From contig NW_019775751.1 of assembly GCF_001039355.2 (NCBI RefSeq), positions 128,292 through 192,291 on the forward strand: 64,000 nt of DNA, written 5' to 3'. The stretch comes from Lingula anatina (lineage: Eukaryota; Brachiopoda; Lingulata; Lingulida; Lingulidae). Below are positions 1 to 13,900 of this stretch, one piece after another. The notes below the pieces were generated by a model that was given only the letters and a program-made list of their open reading frames with translations, was not told the DNA's origin and did no database searches. The first letter of the stretch is position 1. Each line of letters starts with the position of its first letter. Both the position numbers and the translations under genes were made by a program.

Positions 1-507
1 TATTTTATACCATTTAGTAAAATTTATAAGAGGTACCCCCTCAAATCCACTGTTTCACTGTGACTTCTACTGATGTAAAGAAAAGTCTATTGAATTTAAA
101 AGACGCCATCAAATGTCACCAAATTCACACACAATTAGCATTAGGGTGTGCTCGTTAAAAGTCACGTGCCTAACAGCGTGTGCGTCTACCGCGTCCTGCA
201 ATTATCTCCTGTAGACGGCGCGACAAGTCTTCAACACGGGTAACAATTCTGTTTTGTGGGATATTGTCCCATAAAAACGTGGCCCGACTCCCCCAACTTG
301 TTTAAGAAGAATGTCTTTTATGTCTCTTTTAGTATTAAGATAACACTACTATTATAACTGTAAACCTAACTTAAACTTACATTTGCAAAATAAATATCAT
401 GATTATCTTTCAACTTTTTATCCGTTGCGTTCTAAATGTATTTGCTAACCTGTGTAAAGAGAAAAAAACTGATGGAATAAAACTGATTAAATAAAATTTA
501 TTTAACG

Positions 508-1011
508 GCTGCAGGGCCGTAGCCTCCTGGGGCAGCTGCCCCCCCCCCCCCCCCCGGGATTTGAGGTGCAAAAAAAAAAAAATAATAATAATCGCAAAGG
601 TAAAAAAAAAATTGCAAAGTTGGTATCAATTCTGTGAAAAAATGCACTCATGACCACTAGACAATCATTCAACAATCTGTTTACAAAGGAGTACTGTTTT
701 TAGCCAACTCACTTCATGCCAAAAAGCTCACCCTCCCTTAGGGAGCTATCCCCCAGGCCAATTGGCGTGTTGTGTTGAAAAAATGACTGTATTTATGGCA
801 AAATGAACCCACAATTTCTGACTTCTGATTGAGCAATAAATAACAGTTAAAATGCACCAGAATGCAGTATTATACATTCAGCTTTTTTTAAAATTTTCCA
901 CACCGTGGGAGGGGGACACCCCCTCCCACACCCACCTCCCTCGGGGGCTTCGCCCCCTCGTGTCCGCTTACTGCCCCCCCTGGCATTTTGCTCAGGCTAC
1001 GGCCCTGCAGC
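508..1011. mobile_element. MITE-like element with poly-C tract (GGGCCGTAGCC ends)
   Basis: The segment starts GCTGCAGGGCCGTAGCC and ends with its reverse complement GGCTACGGCCCTGCAGC, a 17-bp terminal inverted repeat. Inside are a poly-C tract (about 537-555), A-rich runs, and GC-rich inverted repeats near 905-960. No open frame of note is present, so it looks non-autonomous. Related ends occur at 19387-19587 and 24451-25395. The transposon superfamily is not assigned. Confidence 0.7.
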
Positions 1012-1379
1012 TGTCAGATTAGGGAAAAGGTGATTGATAGTTGGCGACATTGGATTTTTGGAAGGGTTTCATCCCAGCGTAATAATGTATTCATCAGGTC
1101 TAAATAAGGTGGCATTGAATTACGGAACCCGAAATCAAAAGTGTGATTCATAATCACACGGAAGGCAGCTTTCAATTTCAGTTGTCGTGTTCAAATAAAA
1201 ATAATAATAATAATAATAAAAGCTACTTCTATCTCGCATTGCTTAAAATCCTGCCATTAATGTTCTTGCTTTCGCAGTGCTGTATTAAATCCGTTAGCTG
1301 AGATCGGTAAGATATATTGTGTTTCGTGTTATTTCAGTTATCACAATGCAAGTGGTCATTATTTTTCTGGTTGTGTTAG

Positions 1380-1520
1380 TTGTAACCTAACACCAAAACC
1401 GCAACACGCGAGACACAGAGACACCTGCTCAATCTTTTGAAGAGGAGGAGAGAATAATACACTGTGACGTCATCGCTTGGCAAGGTGAGCTGAGACTTGA
1501 AAAGCCGGTACTAGGGACTG
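1380..1520 (+). promoter_or_regulatory. Putative promoter/5'UTR of Ig gene with CRE
   Basis: A full palindromic cAMP-response element, TGACGTCA, lies at 1465-1472, 49 bases before the ATG at 1521. The stretch is more CpG-rich than the intron that follows. No clear TATA box is seen. The transcription start is not determined; the promoter role is inferred from position upstream of a signal-peptide exon. Confidence 0.4.
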
Positions 1521-1575
1521 ATGAAGATGGAGCTGTTCGGATATTTAGTAGCAGTTGTGGCAGTTTTTCATGCAG
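1521..1575 (+). CDS. Ig gene exon 1a: signal peptide
   Basis: The exon encodes MKMELFGYLVAVVAVFHA and ends at donor GTAAGA in phase 1. That phase fits exon 2 (28823), whose first two bases complete an Ala codon. The hydrophobic core followed by small residues is a typical cleavable signal peptide. It lies about 27 kb upstream of the first Ig exon, with a competing alternative first exon at 28396. The link to the Ig gene rests on phase and strand only. Confidence 0.6.
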
Positions 1576-4500
1576 GTAAGAGCAGCCATATAACTGATGT
1601 CTGTGTGTTATATTTCACGAGGGAGTGGCATTGTTGGGAAAGGTAGAATTTTTCGTGGGAAATTTGACCGTTGAGACTGCGCCAGGTCCCCGCCATTTTG
1701 CTGTATGCGACAGGTAACACACGGTCACGAGGTCACTCGCTGTAGAACTTGGCAGTTATTACCTAAGGCTGATTTTCTTCCTTCTTCGTCAACGATGTTA
1801 AAATTCCCAGAGGGCTCGCAATAAAATATTGTCGAAATTATGAAATAATATTGTATGTTTGCGTTTACTGTAGTTTTTTGCCAGGTGAGGGGAGATAGGG
1901 GACGCAGTTTGAAAACGACAATTCGTTTAAATTTCCATGTTCATTTCAAACCGCCTTCCATGTGATTCTGAATCACACTTTTGATTTCGGGTTCCGTGTT
2001 GTGTAACGGTAATTTAATGCCACTTCATTTAGGCCTGATGAATTCATTTTTCATTGTTCCAAAGCGAAAACGAAACGATATAACTTAAAGGGAAATTTTA
2101 AAAAATAAAAAGTGGGAGGATTTCAATGCCCTTGCTGTGTCTGGATTGTGCAATAAATGCGTGGTGACCTACATAGACCTGCCTCTGTTTGCCGAGTCCA
2201 GTATTGATCTTGTTAACGGCAAAGCGCATGGCTTTTCATAGATTCAAATGTGCAATGTTAAATCCATAGCCATCATGGTATAGAAGCAGTAATTGTGCAC
2301 TTTTTGCTTCTCAAACTTTTCTCTACACAGATATTTATTACCAAACAGCATATCACCAAGCAGCTTATGTCTTGTGAAATATGATAGATTGTAATGAGTA
2401 ACATGATATATATGGACAGTGTATCATTTTTCTCCATATTGTCACAATGTATAAAGATCTGTGAAACATTGATTTACATTGTATATAAATAAACCCTGAT
2501 TATCAGTTATGTAGGTGCTATATGGTGCTTCAAAAGAAATCCATGAAGGAGTATATTTTGTAGTGACATACACATAGACATCACAGAAGTGAATATCCAG
2601 CAAGCAAAAATTCAAACTGGGACCCAGATTTCTTTTTTTTTTCTCTCTGTCAAACAATCAAACAAACAAAGCATGTGTTGTTTGTTGGTGTGTAAATCTC
2701 TTTCTTTGAATTTGAATTTGAACAGCAAAGGGCTGATGTTTGCTCTAACAATATGTCCCCCTAATTTGGATTTGGATTGATAGGTTTTCAGTGCTGTTAA
2801 GTAATATTTTTCTTTGATGTTCAGCATGCACTGTTAACTTAAAGGGGGCCACCTGAGTGATGAATGCCAGTTAAAGAGCTGGTTGTCCAAACTGGTCAGT
2901 GGAAATTTGAAAAAAAAAAAAATCTTTCGCGAAGTGTCCAGGCTTCAAGCACATGCATGGCAGTATGATTTTGGCTCGAATGGCATTAGTTAACTCTAAG
3001 TAGACAATTTTAGTCCCACTATCTAATTTTTAGGTCTTCAGAGGATTATAAGTTTTTAAATTGGAGATAAGTTGGCTATTGGTGAGGAACAGCAGCATAC
3101 TTGCAGCTTTCTTTTTTGTTGGATTGGGGGGGGGGGGGGGTGGCTGCAAGAGACTAGTGGAATTCAATATTTTGGATTAAGAGAAGTTTATCTTATGCTA
3201 AGTGGTCTGGTTTCCTACAGGTAAATACATGGAGCGGTTTTTATGTGGAGTTTTTGGGTGCAGGATGAGTCACTATGGAGGTGATTTCCTCACTTTTATA
3301 GAAACAATAACTCAATTAAAACAATATTAAGATGCATGACCCAGTGTTTCTCACTTGCAAAAAGAAATGGCATACGTGGCAAAATCATGTTTATTCTTTA
3401 TTTTGTATTATACAATGCTCTGAACATTTAAAAAAATTAACTATGAAATTCTGAAGTAGAAGTGAACAGTTGTTGTGCCTTCTCTCTCCATCCCAGCACT
3501 GCTCTTTGCTAATCAGCCTACGAACTTAATTGGTACATGCTAATTGCCATGTGTTTCAAATACAAAATTTGGGTCAGATAATAAGAATCATCAAATGTCT
3601 GATGATTATACCTGATATAATTAATTTCATTTTTTATTGTTTGTTAATTAAATTTTTTTCCTTTGATGAAAAATTTGTAATGATGATTACATGAGAAGGC
3701 CAGCGATACTAGTTGTCCTTGCAAAGGTCTCCTTTAGAGCCTAGGAATGGTCAGCTGAAATATTGGTCAGTCCTTCCATATTTTCATCCAAGTCTAAGCC
3801 CCCCAGTCTGACAAACATATAAACCAATTGATATTTGATGAAAAGGAAATTACGAATTTCAAATCCCCCAATGAAAAGATCGTTATGTGACTAATCTTTC
3901 CTAAATGGGGGGAAAATCGGGTCAGGTATGAATGCCCCACTTCATAGCTGGTCAAGCGTGGCTAATAAAGCCCTAATAAATTGGGCACCCGAAGTGATGA
4001 CATCTATAGTGTGACACACAATACACAGCCAACACTGTGCACCAAAGATTCCCGTCAGTAATAACCAGCTTGGCTCAGTAATGTATTATATGCATTGTTT
4101 GAATGGGGGGTGGGGGGAGGGAGGGGGGTTCTGGGGCGCGGTTCCACAAAGAAAGTTTGGACTGATTATTGGTGTCTACTTTATGACAAAAATTTTGACC
4201 GTTCAGGAAAGATGGGCCTTATTTTTCTTTTCTTTCTTGTGTTTGAATTAGTGCAGTTTTCCATTAAACGACATTGCTTCCTATTTATATAAGATCAAGA
4301 TAAAAGTGGACTGAAACTTTTAGACCAACTTTCATTTTGAATTTCCTATTGTGGGGCAGGCTAGTCTCATAGAATGCACCTGTAGATATTTATTTTGTGT
4401 GGTAAGAGCCCTGAAGGGTCCCAATTTGAGGACGAGGAACACTGCATCTTGAAGAGTGTAAAGACAAACCAGCTAGTGTTATTGTAGAAGCTACCCTGTT

Positions 4501-7500
4501 ACTTAAACTTTCATGCGGCTGAGATGAAAAGATGTTTACAGAGACTTGTCCCAGATTCTGAAGGGACCCGTATCATTTTTTTTTAGAGTAAAGGCACCCT
4601 GTTTTATGATCATGTTTATAATTTACAAATACACCTGCTGTTGGTCATAGGATCGTGCTATTAAGTGAAATGGAATACATGTAAAGAAACCCCATTTTCT
4701 TTTTTCCTTTCTTTTTATTTTGTGCTACTGTCCTTACTGTACAAAAGAAGTTACCACCAGTAACTTGAAAAAATCAGAACATGGAGGCGTGGTAATTCTC
4801 TAACTGCCTTAATTTGGAACTTGTCGTATTGGTCACCAGGGGTCGCTGTCACTTGAGAACTTGAGTCTCAAATTTGGTCTAAACTTTTAAGTCTATTTCA
4901 ATTCAAGATCAATCCATAGTATTTTGCTTGAATGAAGTCAATGTTGTCTCGGAACATTACCACAATGCTTTATATTGTTATGAAAAAGTCACAATATTTC
5001 ATCAAATTGGACTGCTACTGATTTAATTTAGTTCAAACTTGACAAAAAATTCTCACTCTGAAAGTTGAGATCAGTTTTGGGGCTAAAGTTCCTTTGTGGA
5101 ATAGGCCCTTGACTGCCCTGACCTGTCTGCCCCTGTGATGGGAGGAAAATGAGATTTAAATGATCTGTGCTGTACCTGTATTATAGACTATTTCTCTGCT
5201 GTGAGAGGCCAGGGCTGGTGGTTAGCTGATGTCTAAGGAGTATAGAATGAGAGGAAATTGAAGGGTAGCCCTTCAGGTGGCCGAGAAAAGAATTTTTGAA
5301 CTTTTTTTGTGAGGTCATTTGGAGTTAAATGAGTGTGTGTGATGTGCCCATTCAGCTTTTTTTACAGCTTATGGGCATGTCTTGTTTTATTTTAGAGAAA
5401 GTATATGCTTAGATTCAGAAAATGTTATAGATCTCTGTGTAGACTAGAGTCTGGATAGATAGCAAAGTTCATTTTTGATTCAGTTCTGGTGAATGCATTG
5501 TGTTAAAGCTGTCACTTCTGTTGCATATTAGACACCTTTTGAATGATCAGAACATAACTAGAAGCATTAAGTACTCATTAAGTCTCAAATCTTGGTTTGG
5601 CTTCAGCCTCCAAGGTCCAGGGGGGCAGGTATTTACTGTTTAAGGGCATGTCTTAGCCTTTGAGCTGGTAGGTAATGCAAAAACAATAGAACAATGCACA
5701 GCTTGACACAGATCACTTACTTTATATAAGCTAAAATAACAAACCTTCAGGAAATGTCATTGGTGATAATCAAAAAGTTGTTTCTTTACTTTTTGGGGGG
5801 TGGGGGGGGGGGGGGAGGTGTCATTCACCGAATTAGTGGACCTAGAAAAGTTAAAGTTATTTTGGTGCAGTCTTTGAAAAAGAAATGTATTGAGGCAAAA
5901 ATTCTGACACTTGTGAAGTCTTGTAAAAGTTGTTTCGATCTGAGATTTACATTTTTTATTCGCCCCCAGGTAGATATGTTTGCACTTGTCAAGTCACTTG
6001 ACAAGGTGCTTTGTTAACACTGTTTGTTAATTGTTATTTTAAGTGATTATTCGAGGGTTTTATGCTTTGGCAGTTGTGGTTTGGCATTATTTCCAGTTCT
6101 GGTTTTGGATCGGGCATATGAACAGTGGGAGGAAAGGGAACAGTTTTTGTTAAACACCCCATTCTCATAGATTAGATCGACCTACATTGGATCGACCTAA
6201 CTCCCTGGGGGTTCACGCTAAATAGCTGTCAGCCGGGCGGACACGAAAGTTAATTACCCCTTAAAACTTGTAGTAGGCGGGGACGGACACTTAAGGGGGA
6301 TTATCTGACAGTAATCTAGTGAGACTCCCCGCGGTGATAGATCGATCTAAAAGTTGTGAGAACAGAGCCAAAGACATTGTGGCAGATTACCAATATTGAA
6401 ATAATTATGGTGTTCTGATATTTTGTGATAGAAGTGTCAGTTGAGTAGGAAAAAGCATCTAAAGGTTTTTTTTTTACCTTTGGTGGCAGTTGATTTGAAA
6501 AAAGGCCTTGGATTAAATGAGCTGCAATTGTTTATTGAGGTGAAATAACATGCATGCTTGTCATTCATGTGAAGAGTTTTGACATCTCCAACAGTGAGTG
6601 ATAGCCAATATTTGGTTGAAAGATAATTAGGTGATTTCAGAACCACTCGGAATTTATTTAGATATTGTTTTTCATAGAAAAGGCAGAAAGAATAGTCAGA
6701 GGCCTGGTTTTACTAAATAACCTTATAAACTGATAGTTGGTCCTTATTTTTGGATTTAGGTCTATTTCAAGTACAGTATTGATAAATTAATGTTAGTCTA
6801 GACAAATGCAGTAACTATTGGTCTACAGTGTAAATAGCCATTTATTTCTTTATTATTGTATAAAAATGGCCAATCTCTTGAAATAATGGACTCTTGCTGA
6901 TCTGTTCCAGGTTGGTAGTGGTGAAAAAAATGTTCGAGATAGAGTCAAGACCCAAAGTGAAAGTCTTTTATAGTTTTGCTGAACAGTTCTGCATTTTTGC
7001 ACCTGTAGGTATTTGATGTATGGTGGATGTTATAGTGTATTTCACAGTACAACAGCTGTTTATAGAGCACAGTCTATGAGTCACCACTTTTGACATATTG
7101 AGTGTAATGTCCTCGCATGAGACTTTTGTATGGCTGTGCTCATGACTCTAATTAAACATTTCTGTGGCTGTGAGGCAGAGAAAGCAAAGGAAACTGTGTG
7201 TGAAATTGAAACTGATTCATCGAAACAACAATGTGTTGTAAGCCCAGATGCCTTGTTATTGGTGGGGTATTTACAATCTTTATTGACAAAATGACTGACT
7301 GCTTTCAGTTCAGAAATGTATGATATAGTTCACTTCTTCTTTGTGAAATTAATATGAACTTTTCATGTTCATGCAATGTGTAACCTTTCCTTTTGCTTGC
7401 TCCTATTTCTTTTCCTTCAACATTTCATTTGTTAGGGTGCATAAGTAATCCCATTTTTGTTAATTGCATTATTTTCAGTGCAGTTCAGTGCTTTATATTA

Positions 7501-10500
7501 TTTGTTAAAACCTTGTTGTGTAATTCTCACTTTTTTTCTGTGTAATGATTTCTCTTGGTGGTTTTGATTGACATTTTTTGTTGAAAATGTAAGTATTAAA
7601 TAGAGCAGGAAGTTTTTTCTCTTTATTTTCTGCAGTATTCTGAATATGAAATGCAGTTGTGTACCTTAAAAAAAAAACAGACAGACAGACTTATCGCCTG
7701 TGGCAGTTCATATCAGTTGTCAAGTTTGTATGGAGGTTTTTTAACATTAATAAAGGGGGGAGTGTCATATGGTCTTGAAGTTATTTGTGCTGCCTTGCCT
7801 CAAATAGTCTAAAATTAGATTATTAAGTTTTGTGTGCTGTTACAGGACAAAGAATGAAAATCTTCAAACATAATTAAATTTATTTCTCTAAAACATTATT
7901 TGAATTAAAAAAAATCCAGTTGTGTTCACATGAGAAAGTTGTTTTTTATTGGATGAACTATTGTGATAAATCTTAAAAAGAACATGACTTCGTGTATTAA
8001 GAGATGTGTTTGAAATTTGTAAAAAAAGTACGATACCATTCCCAAATTCTACTCTCATCTGTTGTGGTGGCAATTATCACATATCAGTTGGATCAGATTA
8101 CCCACAATGATGTCACATTGTCATTATCTCTATACTTGTGATTTTAGATGATTTTTGTCAGAACTGAATACCTGTACCACTGATTCATGGGTGCGTGGGC
8201 TCATTGTGGTAAGCTAAGGTAACTTGAGGCAAGTTTACGTCATGTTAAAATGAAAAAAAAAATGTGAAGAAAGAATAAAAAAGTTTGCTTGTAAAAAAAA
8301 TGTCATGAGATGATGATATGTATGACTTAAAGACCTTCTTGGCTGCACTGGAGCTAAATAAAGATGAGACACAGGTGTAAAATCATCTTCAGCATTGTGT
8401 GCTTGAGACAGGAAACCAGTAAGATTATTTAAAGAAAAGGAAATCTGTTTTCTCTCAAAAACCTAATGCAGCGTGTTAGAACAAAAAAAAAAAAAAAGAT
8501 CCTCAGGTACTACACTAAGACTGAAGTCCTCGAATTACACACTCACTGAGGCAGGTTCAACTCATGGAGCCTGTATTCCCCTCTTCTAGCATACCACAGC
8601 CTAAACATGGTTGTTGAAGTTTGTGTCTCGCAAGCCAATACTTTAGCAGAGTAATTACACTTGACCATGTAAATGACTGCATGTACTGATAGTAGATCCG
8701 AGGAAAGTACCATGGAATGATGAGATAAACTAAATAAATGGACATTTATGCTTGTGGTCACATTTGCATGATACCAGATATTGTGTATGGAGCTTCGTAT
8801 TGAGAATAATTTAGTGCGGCCTGGGTTCATATTAGCATATGAAATTAGACTCGTGGCTATTGTGAACTTTGTATAAATAGTGATAGTGGTTATCTCTAGC
8901 TAGAAAATATTTTTCACATGTTTATTGATGAGATGAATTTTTAGTATATTAGTCAAACAACAAAAGAGCTGCAATAAAATATTTTGAGCAGTTGCCAAGA
9001 TTTCCAAACTTTTTTTTGGAGGGAGATCAGGTTGACTCAGATTTTGGGGGTAGATAGATCTATGAGTAGTACATGTCACCTCTACCATCATTTAGCATAG
9101 AGATGTGACATCACATTATTTAACTTCAGCTGATTTATTCAGGGTTAAAGTACACTAAAAAAAGTTTGACTTAAAAATTTAGACAGTTATTTTAAGTCTA
9201 AAATCTGCTTATGAAATAGGCCCTACAGATTAAATTCAACTGAAAAACACTGTTTAGAAATCATTGCTTACGAAACTCTGACACCATCCCAATGGAAAAC
9301 CTTATCAAGGACTATTTAAACAGACACCCACCTGATAGTATGAATGTATTATTGAGCAGGAAAGACCATGGATGTATTTTACTCAGGTCCTGGTTGCTAG
9401 GTAGATGATGGAGAGAGTCTGTGAATGATGTCCCTCTCATTTTCTGTGCAAATTGATAAGAGTGCATTTATTTGAACAGTTTATAGCAGGTGCATTTGTA
9501 GATATTATTTGTAAACCAGTTTTGAGGTACTGTTAGTGCAAACTTTTATCCAATAAATTGCTGATAATTTTGTTTTCTTTAGAATAAAATTCAAATTGAT
9601 TTTGTTTGTTTCATGGGGTGGTTGGTTATTTGAAGATGCAGACTTGATTAGAAGACACAGAGGAGACAGTGGACTTGGGCTGCACTTTTTTGATGTGCAC
9701 ATTGACCTTAAAGTCTTAGGATAACATGCTTTTTTTAAATGCAGACATTTATCTTTAACAAACAAATATTTTATTTAAACACTTCATGTCATGGGTCAGA
9801 CTGATGACTACTGAAGATAACCAGATAACCTTATCATTGGGGGGGGGGGGGGGGTACTTAAACACTGTTGGTTATGCTTTGGGGGTGGGTGGGTGGGTGT
9901 ACCTCTTGGCGTTTGTGGCAGCCATGTTGATGGTTTTCCCGCCAAGTTGCCACATGTTTGTACAGTCTACATTAATTTTGATAACTGGGCAGCATTCAGA
10001 AGAACACTTTGAGTGTGTTATCTTGGAGGTCATTGAGTTATGTCATAGCTAGTGCGCCTCTACAACAACAAATAGGACACGTTTTAAGTGTGTGTTGATA
10101 AGAAGGCCCTTGAAATTGTAGTTTAAGTGAAAATTATGAGATGTTAGAAGGATCTGATTTTTTTAATTCTAAGGGATAATTTCCAAAACTTAAGAAAACA
10201 TTTTTTGGAGTGAACAAGAACAAATAGTAGCTGTGAATTGTGGAATGCTCAAGGTTTTATGTGCTAGTATAAGAGGATTGGCTTATCTGAGGACGACATA
10301 CACGTTTCAAATGATAAGGACACTTTGATAACGTATCACGTTTGAAGTTATGTCATTGTTTGTGTTATTGCAATATACCTGGAAAGGATGAAGGGTTAAA
10401 TTCGTGATAACATATCAGAAGTTCCAAATTTTAGATTAGAATTAATGAACAGTTACAAATTGAATTGTCAGAGAATTGGATTAAAAACTTATTGCACTTC

Positions 10501-10931
10501 AAAAATGGTGGACAATCCTGTTCTCAGAACCTGATGGCTTGAAGGGCTAGTAGAAATTAAAAAAAAAAAAACATGGTCATAGCTTGGAAACCAGTCTTTC
10601 CAATCTCCAATTATTTTAACTTTTGTATTTAAAATAAATTTTGTATTTAAATACAAAAAAATGCATTTCATATTGGCAAATGAGTGATTAGATCACATGG
10701 GATTTTATAAAGTAACATGCATATTCCATTACAGTGAGTAGTGTATAATCGGGGTTGTCAGTTCCGTCATTTATGGTGTGGAGAGGCTGAAAAAGAAGGG
10801 ACATCAGAGGATACCAGATATTGGCCAGGGTGGCACGGTTTTCTGGTTATTAATATTTTTTCCTTTTTATGGGGTGTTGGGGTATGGTCAATATTTGCTT
10901 GTAATGCTTCATAATTATGGAGTAGGCCTAA

Positions 10932-10993
<62 letters not shown>

Positions 10994-13900
10994 CCCCCAT
11001 CTTTTGTTCATTTGAAGGTTTAACCACAGACATGAGAGAAAACAATGATGTCGCATTTGGCATAAATACTGAGATCCAATGTGCACTTTTGATAGCATCC
11101 AAATAACTCATAAAAAGACATAAAACAATATCATCTCCTGTTATGTTAATTTATTATGTGAATATTTTAGTGGATATATGTAATGTAAACAATCTTTATG
11201 ATATGACCAGTGTTGTCAAAGCAATAGACAATACAGAGATAATTGTACATCAATAGTCAAAAAGTGTATTGTTTCATAATTTCCGCATACTCATCCAAGA
11301 CGTCAACTTTCTGCACCTGTTTATGGTCATCCGTTGTCATTTTCGATGATAAACACAAATGTGACATTACAAACTGAGTCAGCAGTCCTCTGATGAATTG
11401 CTTTGTAAAGATAATGACAGCTTTCTGCACTAAAAAATTTAAGAGTAAGCCAGTTTGCTTTAAATCATTTTAAGTATGTTAATCCAACAATGGACTGTGT
11501 TTTTCATATTTATTACAATTCGTAGGATAGTTTATTAAGCATCTTTTGTTTTGGCTTTCTTTTTTAACCTGTGTGGACAGTTTATATCTTCTCATTTTTT
11601 TTTTATAAATTCCTTTTTAAAAATCTAATGCATTTGACTGCATTATTCCAGTCAACATTGACATATAATTTTCCTTGTTACATAAAACTATTAATGTACT
11701 GCTCCATCTCTCATCAAACTTCTCCCAGATAGAACAGGAAATTGGCGCCAACAGCTTCTGGCTTTGCTCTATAGAAATCACGTGAATGGCTTCACACAGC
11801 TGAGGCAACTGGGATGATTACTTGCTTTTGTTTTGCCAGAGATGCGTAAAGTGATATTTTCATTTTCTGTTTACCTATATAGATTCTGAGGGGCATTACA
11901 TTGCATTAGATAGTTCCATTTTGTAAGAAAATAGCTTTGATGGCATTATTATAGTTACTAGTACAGGCAAATATTATTAGGGCTATACAACAATTGTATT
12001 TCAGCCAATACATAGTCTGTATATAGTAGCATTACAAAATGAATGAAAAAACTTTCACTGGGTGCATAAGTTGGTTTCATCATGACATTAAAAAAAAAAA
12101 AAAATCCCTGGTACTTTGATATACTTGTGAAGGGCTTCCAATCTACAGGCTGGCAAAGTGGTATTGTAAATATAAGGCTTCATCTTTGCACCTTTGCCAA
12201 TGATCCATTACTGAAATGGATGGTTGTTTTATTGCACATAATTGATGGAACCTGGAAATAACATTGGTGCCATTGGACTAATTCATCTCTATAAAATGTG
12301 CATTGTTCCTTGCTGCCAACTGATGCCCAGCCTGTCAGAAACCTGTAGTCAGAAGTTTCTGGAATTGGCTGCCACAGGGAACAGGGACCAACTGAGAACA
12401 ATGGTCCCTGGAAACTAAATATTAGCACATGGAATGAGATTAGTAGACCTCCTGAATTCTGTCCTGGGAAAAGTTAATGGTTGCCAAGAATTGTGTGATT
12501 TTTTTTTTTTTTGAGGAGGGAGGTGATGAGGGTTGAAGGGGGGTAACTTTACATACTGGGACTGACCATTTGGAAGTGAATTTTTATCACAGGGCAATAG
12601 ATTTTGTTTCTGGTGATGTTTGGAAAGCAAAACAACCCCGGGGACAAGGACTGGTCCATGGCATGCTTGTACACACACAGGTTGTTGGTACCTTTACTCA
12701 CAGGGAAAGGGAAATTTCACATGGGGATATCCACTTGGCATGTAGCAGAGCATATATAATATTTATCCCAGATTTTCTGGAAGGTTTCTTCTCTGGTTTG
12801 GAGGTCTTTCTCAGTGAAAGAATCAATAATCCCCCAGCCTTGATGCAGCGGTGCTGATAGTTTGGTGGCAATGATGCATGAACTTGGAAGATATTGACTT
12901 TATAATATAGTGGTAACAAATGATATGTGGTCCTGTTGGTGTCATTGCCTTGGAATTCATTGTAATTTTGCTGTGTATCTTGCGGGTACTTAAACACTGT
13001 TGGTTATGCTATGTAGTATTTTTATAAATTTCAATAATAATAAATAATAAATAATAATAATAAATAATAGTTTATTGAGCTCTAAATGGTACACTGTCAC
13101 ATTTGTCAGCGCTTTCTCTATACCACCCTCCAAAAGAATAAGGTTAATTTTCTTTTCCCCAAACTGGTTTGAAGAAAGTCTGTGTGGTTCTAGGGTATGA
13201 GGATTGGAAATGGTGTTCTGCACTTGATAGGATTGGATAGGAAACCTATGGTGTAATAAGACACTAAGGGTGTGTAAAGATACTTGCCTGTTACACCCCA
13301 TTTCCATAGATTAGATCGACCTACTTTAGATCGACCTAAGTCCCTGGGGGTTCACGCTAAATAGCTGTCAGCCGGGCGGACACGAAAGTTAATTATCCCC
13401 TTACAGCTTGTAGTAGGCGGGACGGACATTTAAGTCGGATTATCTGAAAGTAATCTAGTGAGACTCCCCTCGGGGATAGATCGATCTAAAATCTATGGGA
13501 ATAGAGCCTAAGAGGTTGTAACATTACTGTGTTGTGAAGATTCCTCTTGGGTTTTGACATTATCCTGGGTGTTACAACATAATAAATGTCCCGGGACTTG
13601 TTTCACAAAAGAAGCTTAGCAGGAAAATTGGTGTAAGCTTTATAACCTTCTGTCTGCTGTAAACTAAGATCAATTAGTTGTTTTCCAAATTGAATGAAAT
13701 ATCAAGCCTGTTTTATAATGAGAAATGCATGGCTTTTTTTTTTTTTTTTTTTTTGAGACCGAAACTGGCTTTATTTAAGTTTACCTTATAATATGTCGAT
13801 TTATCTAGGGTTCAAAAAGACTAAAATTTTACAGTGACACATAAAACCAAATTGTAAAATTTGCTAAAATTCTTCTGTGGTACATTCTCCAAAGTGCTGA

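Larger units (their letters stand above)
1086..2047. repeat. Long inverted repeat flanking promoter and first exon
   Basis: The left arm (about 1086-1180) and right arm (about 1944-2047) are inverted copies of one another over roughly 90-100 bp with small indels. Shared words include ATTCATCAGG, TGGCATT, GGAACCCGAAATCAAAAG and TGTGATTC. The 760-bp interior holds the CRE-containing promoter-like stretch and the signal-peptide exon 1521-1575. It may be a foldback transposon that carries, or inserted around, the first exon. Confidence 0.7.

Noticed and set aside
10767-11111. Open frames with poly Tyr-Ile
   Set aside because: Produced by the TA microsatellite at 10941-10988.
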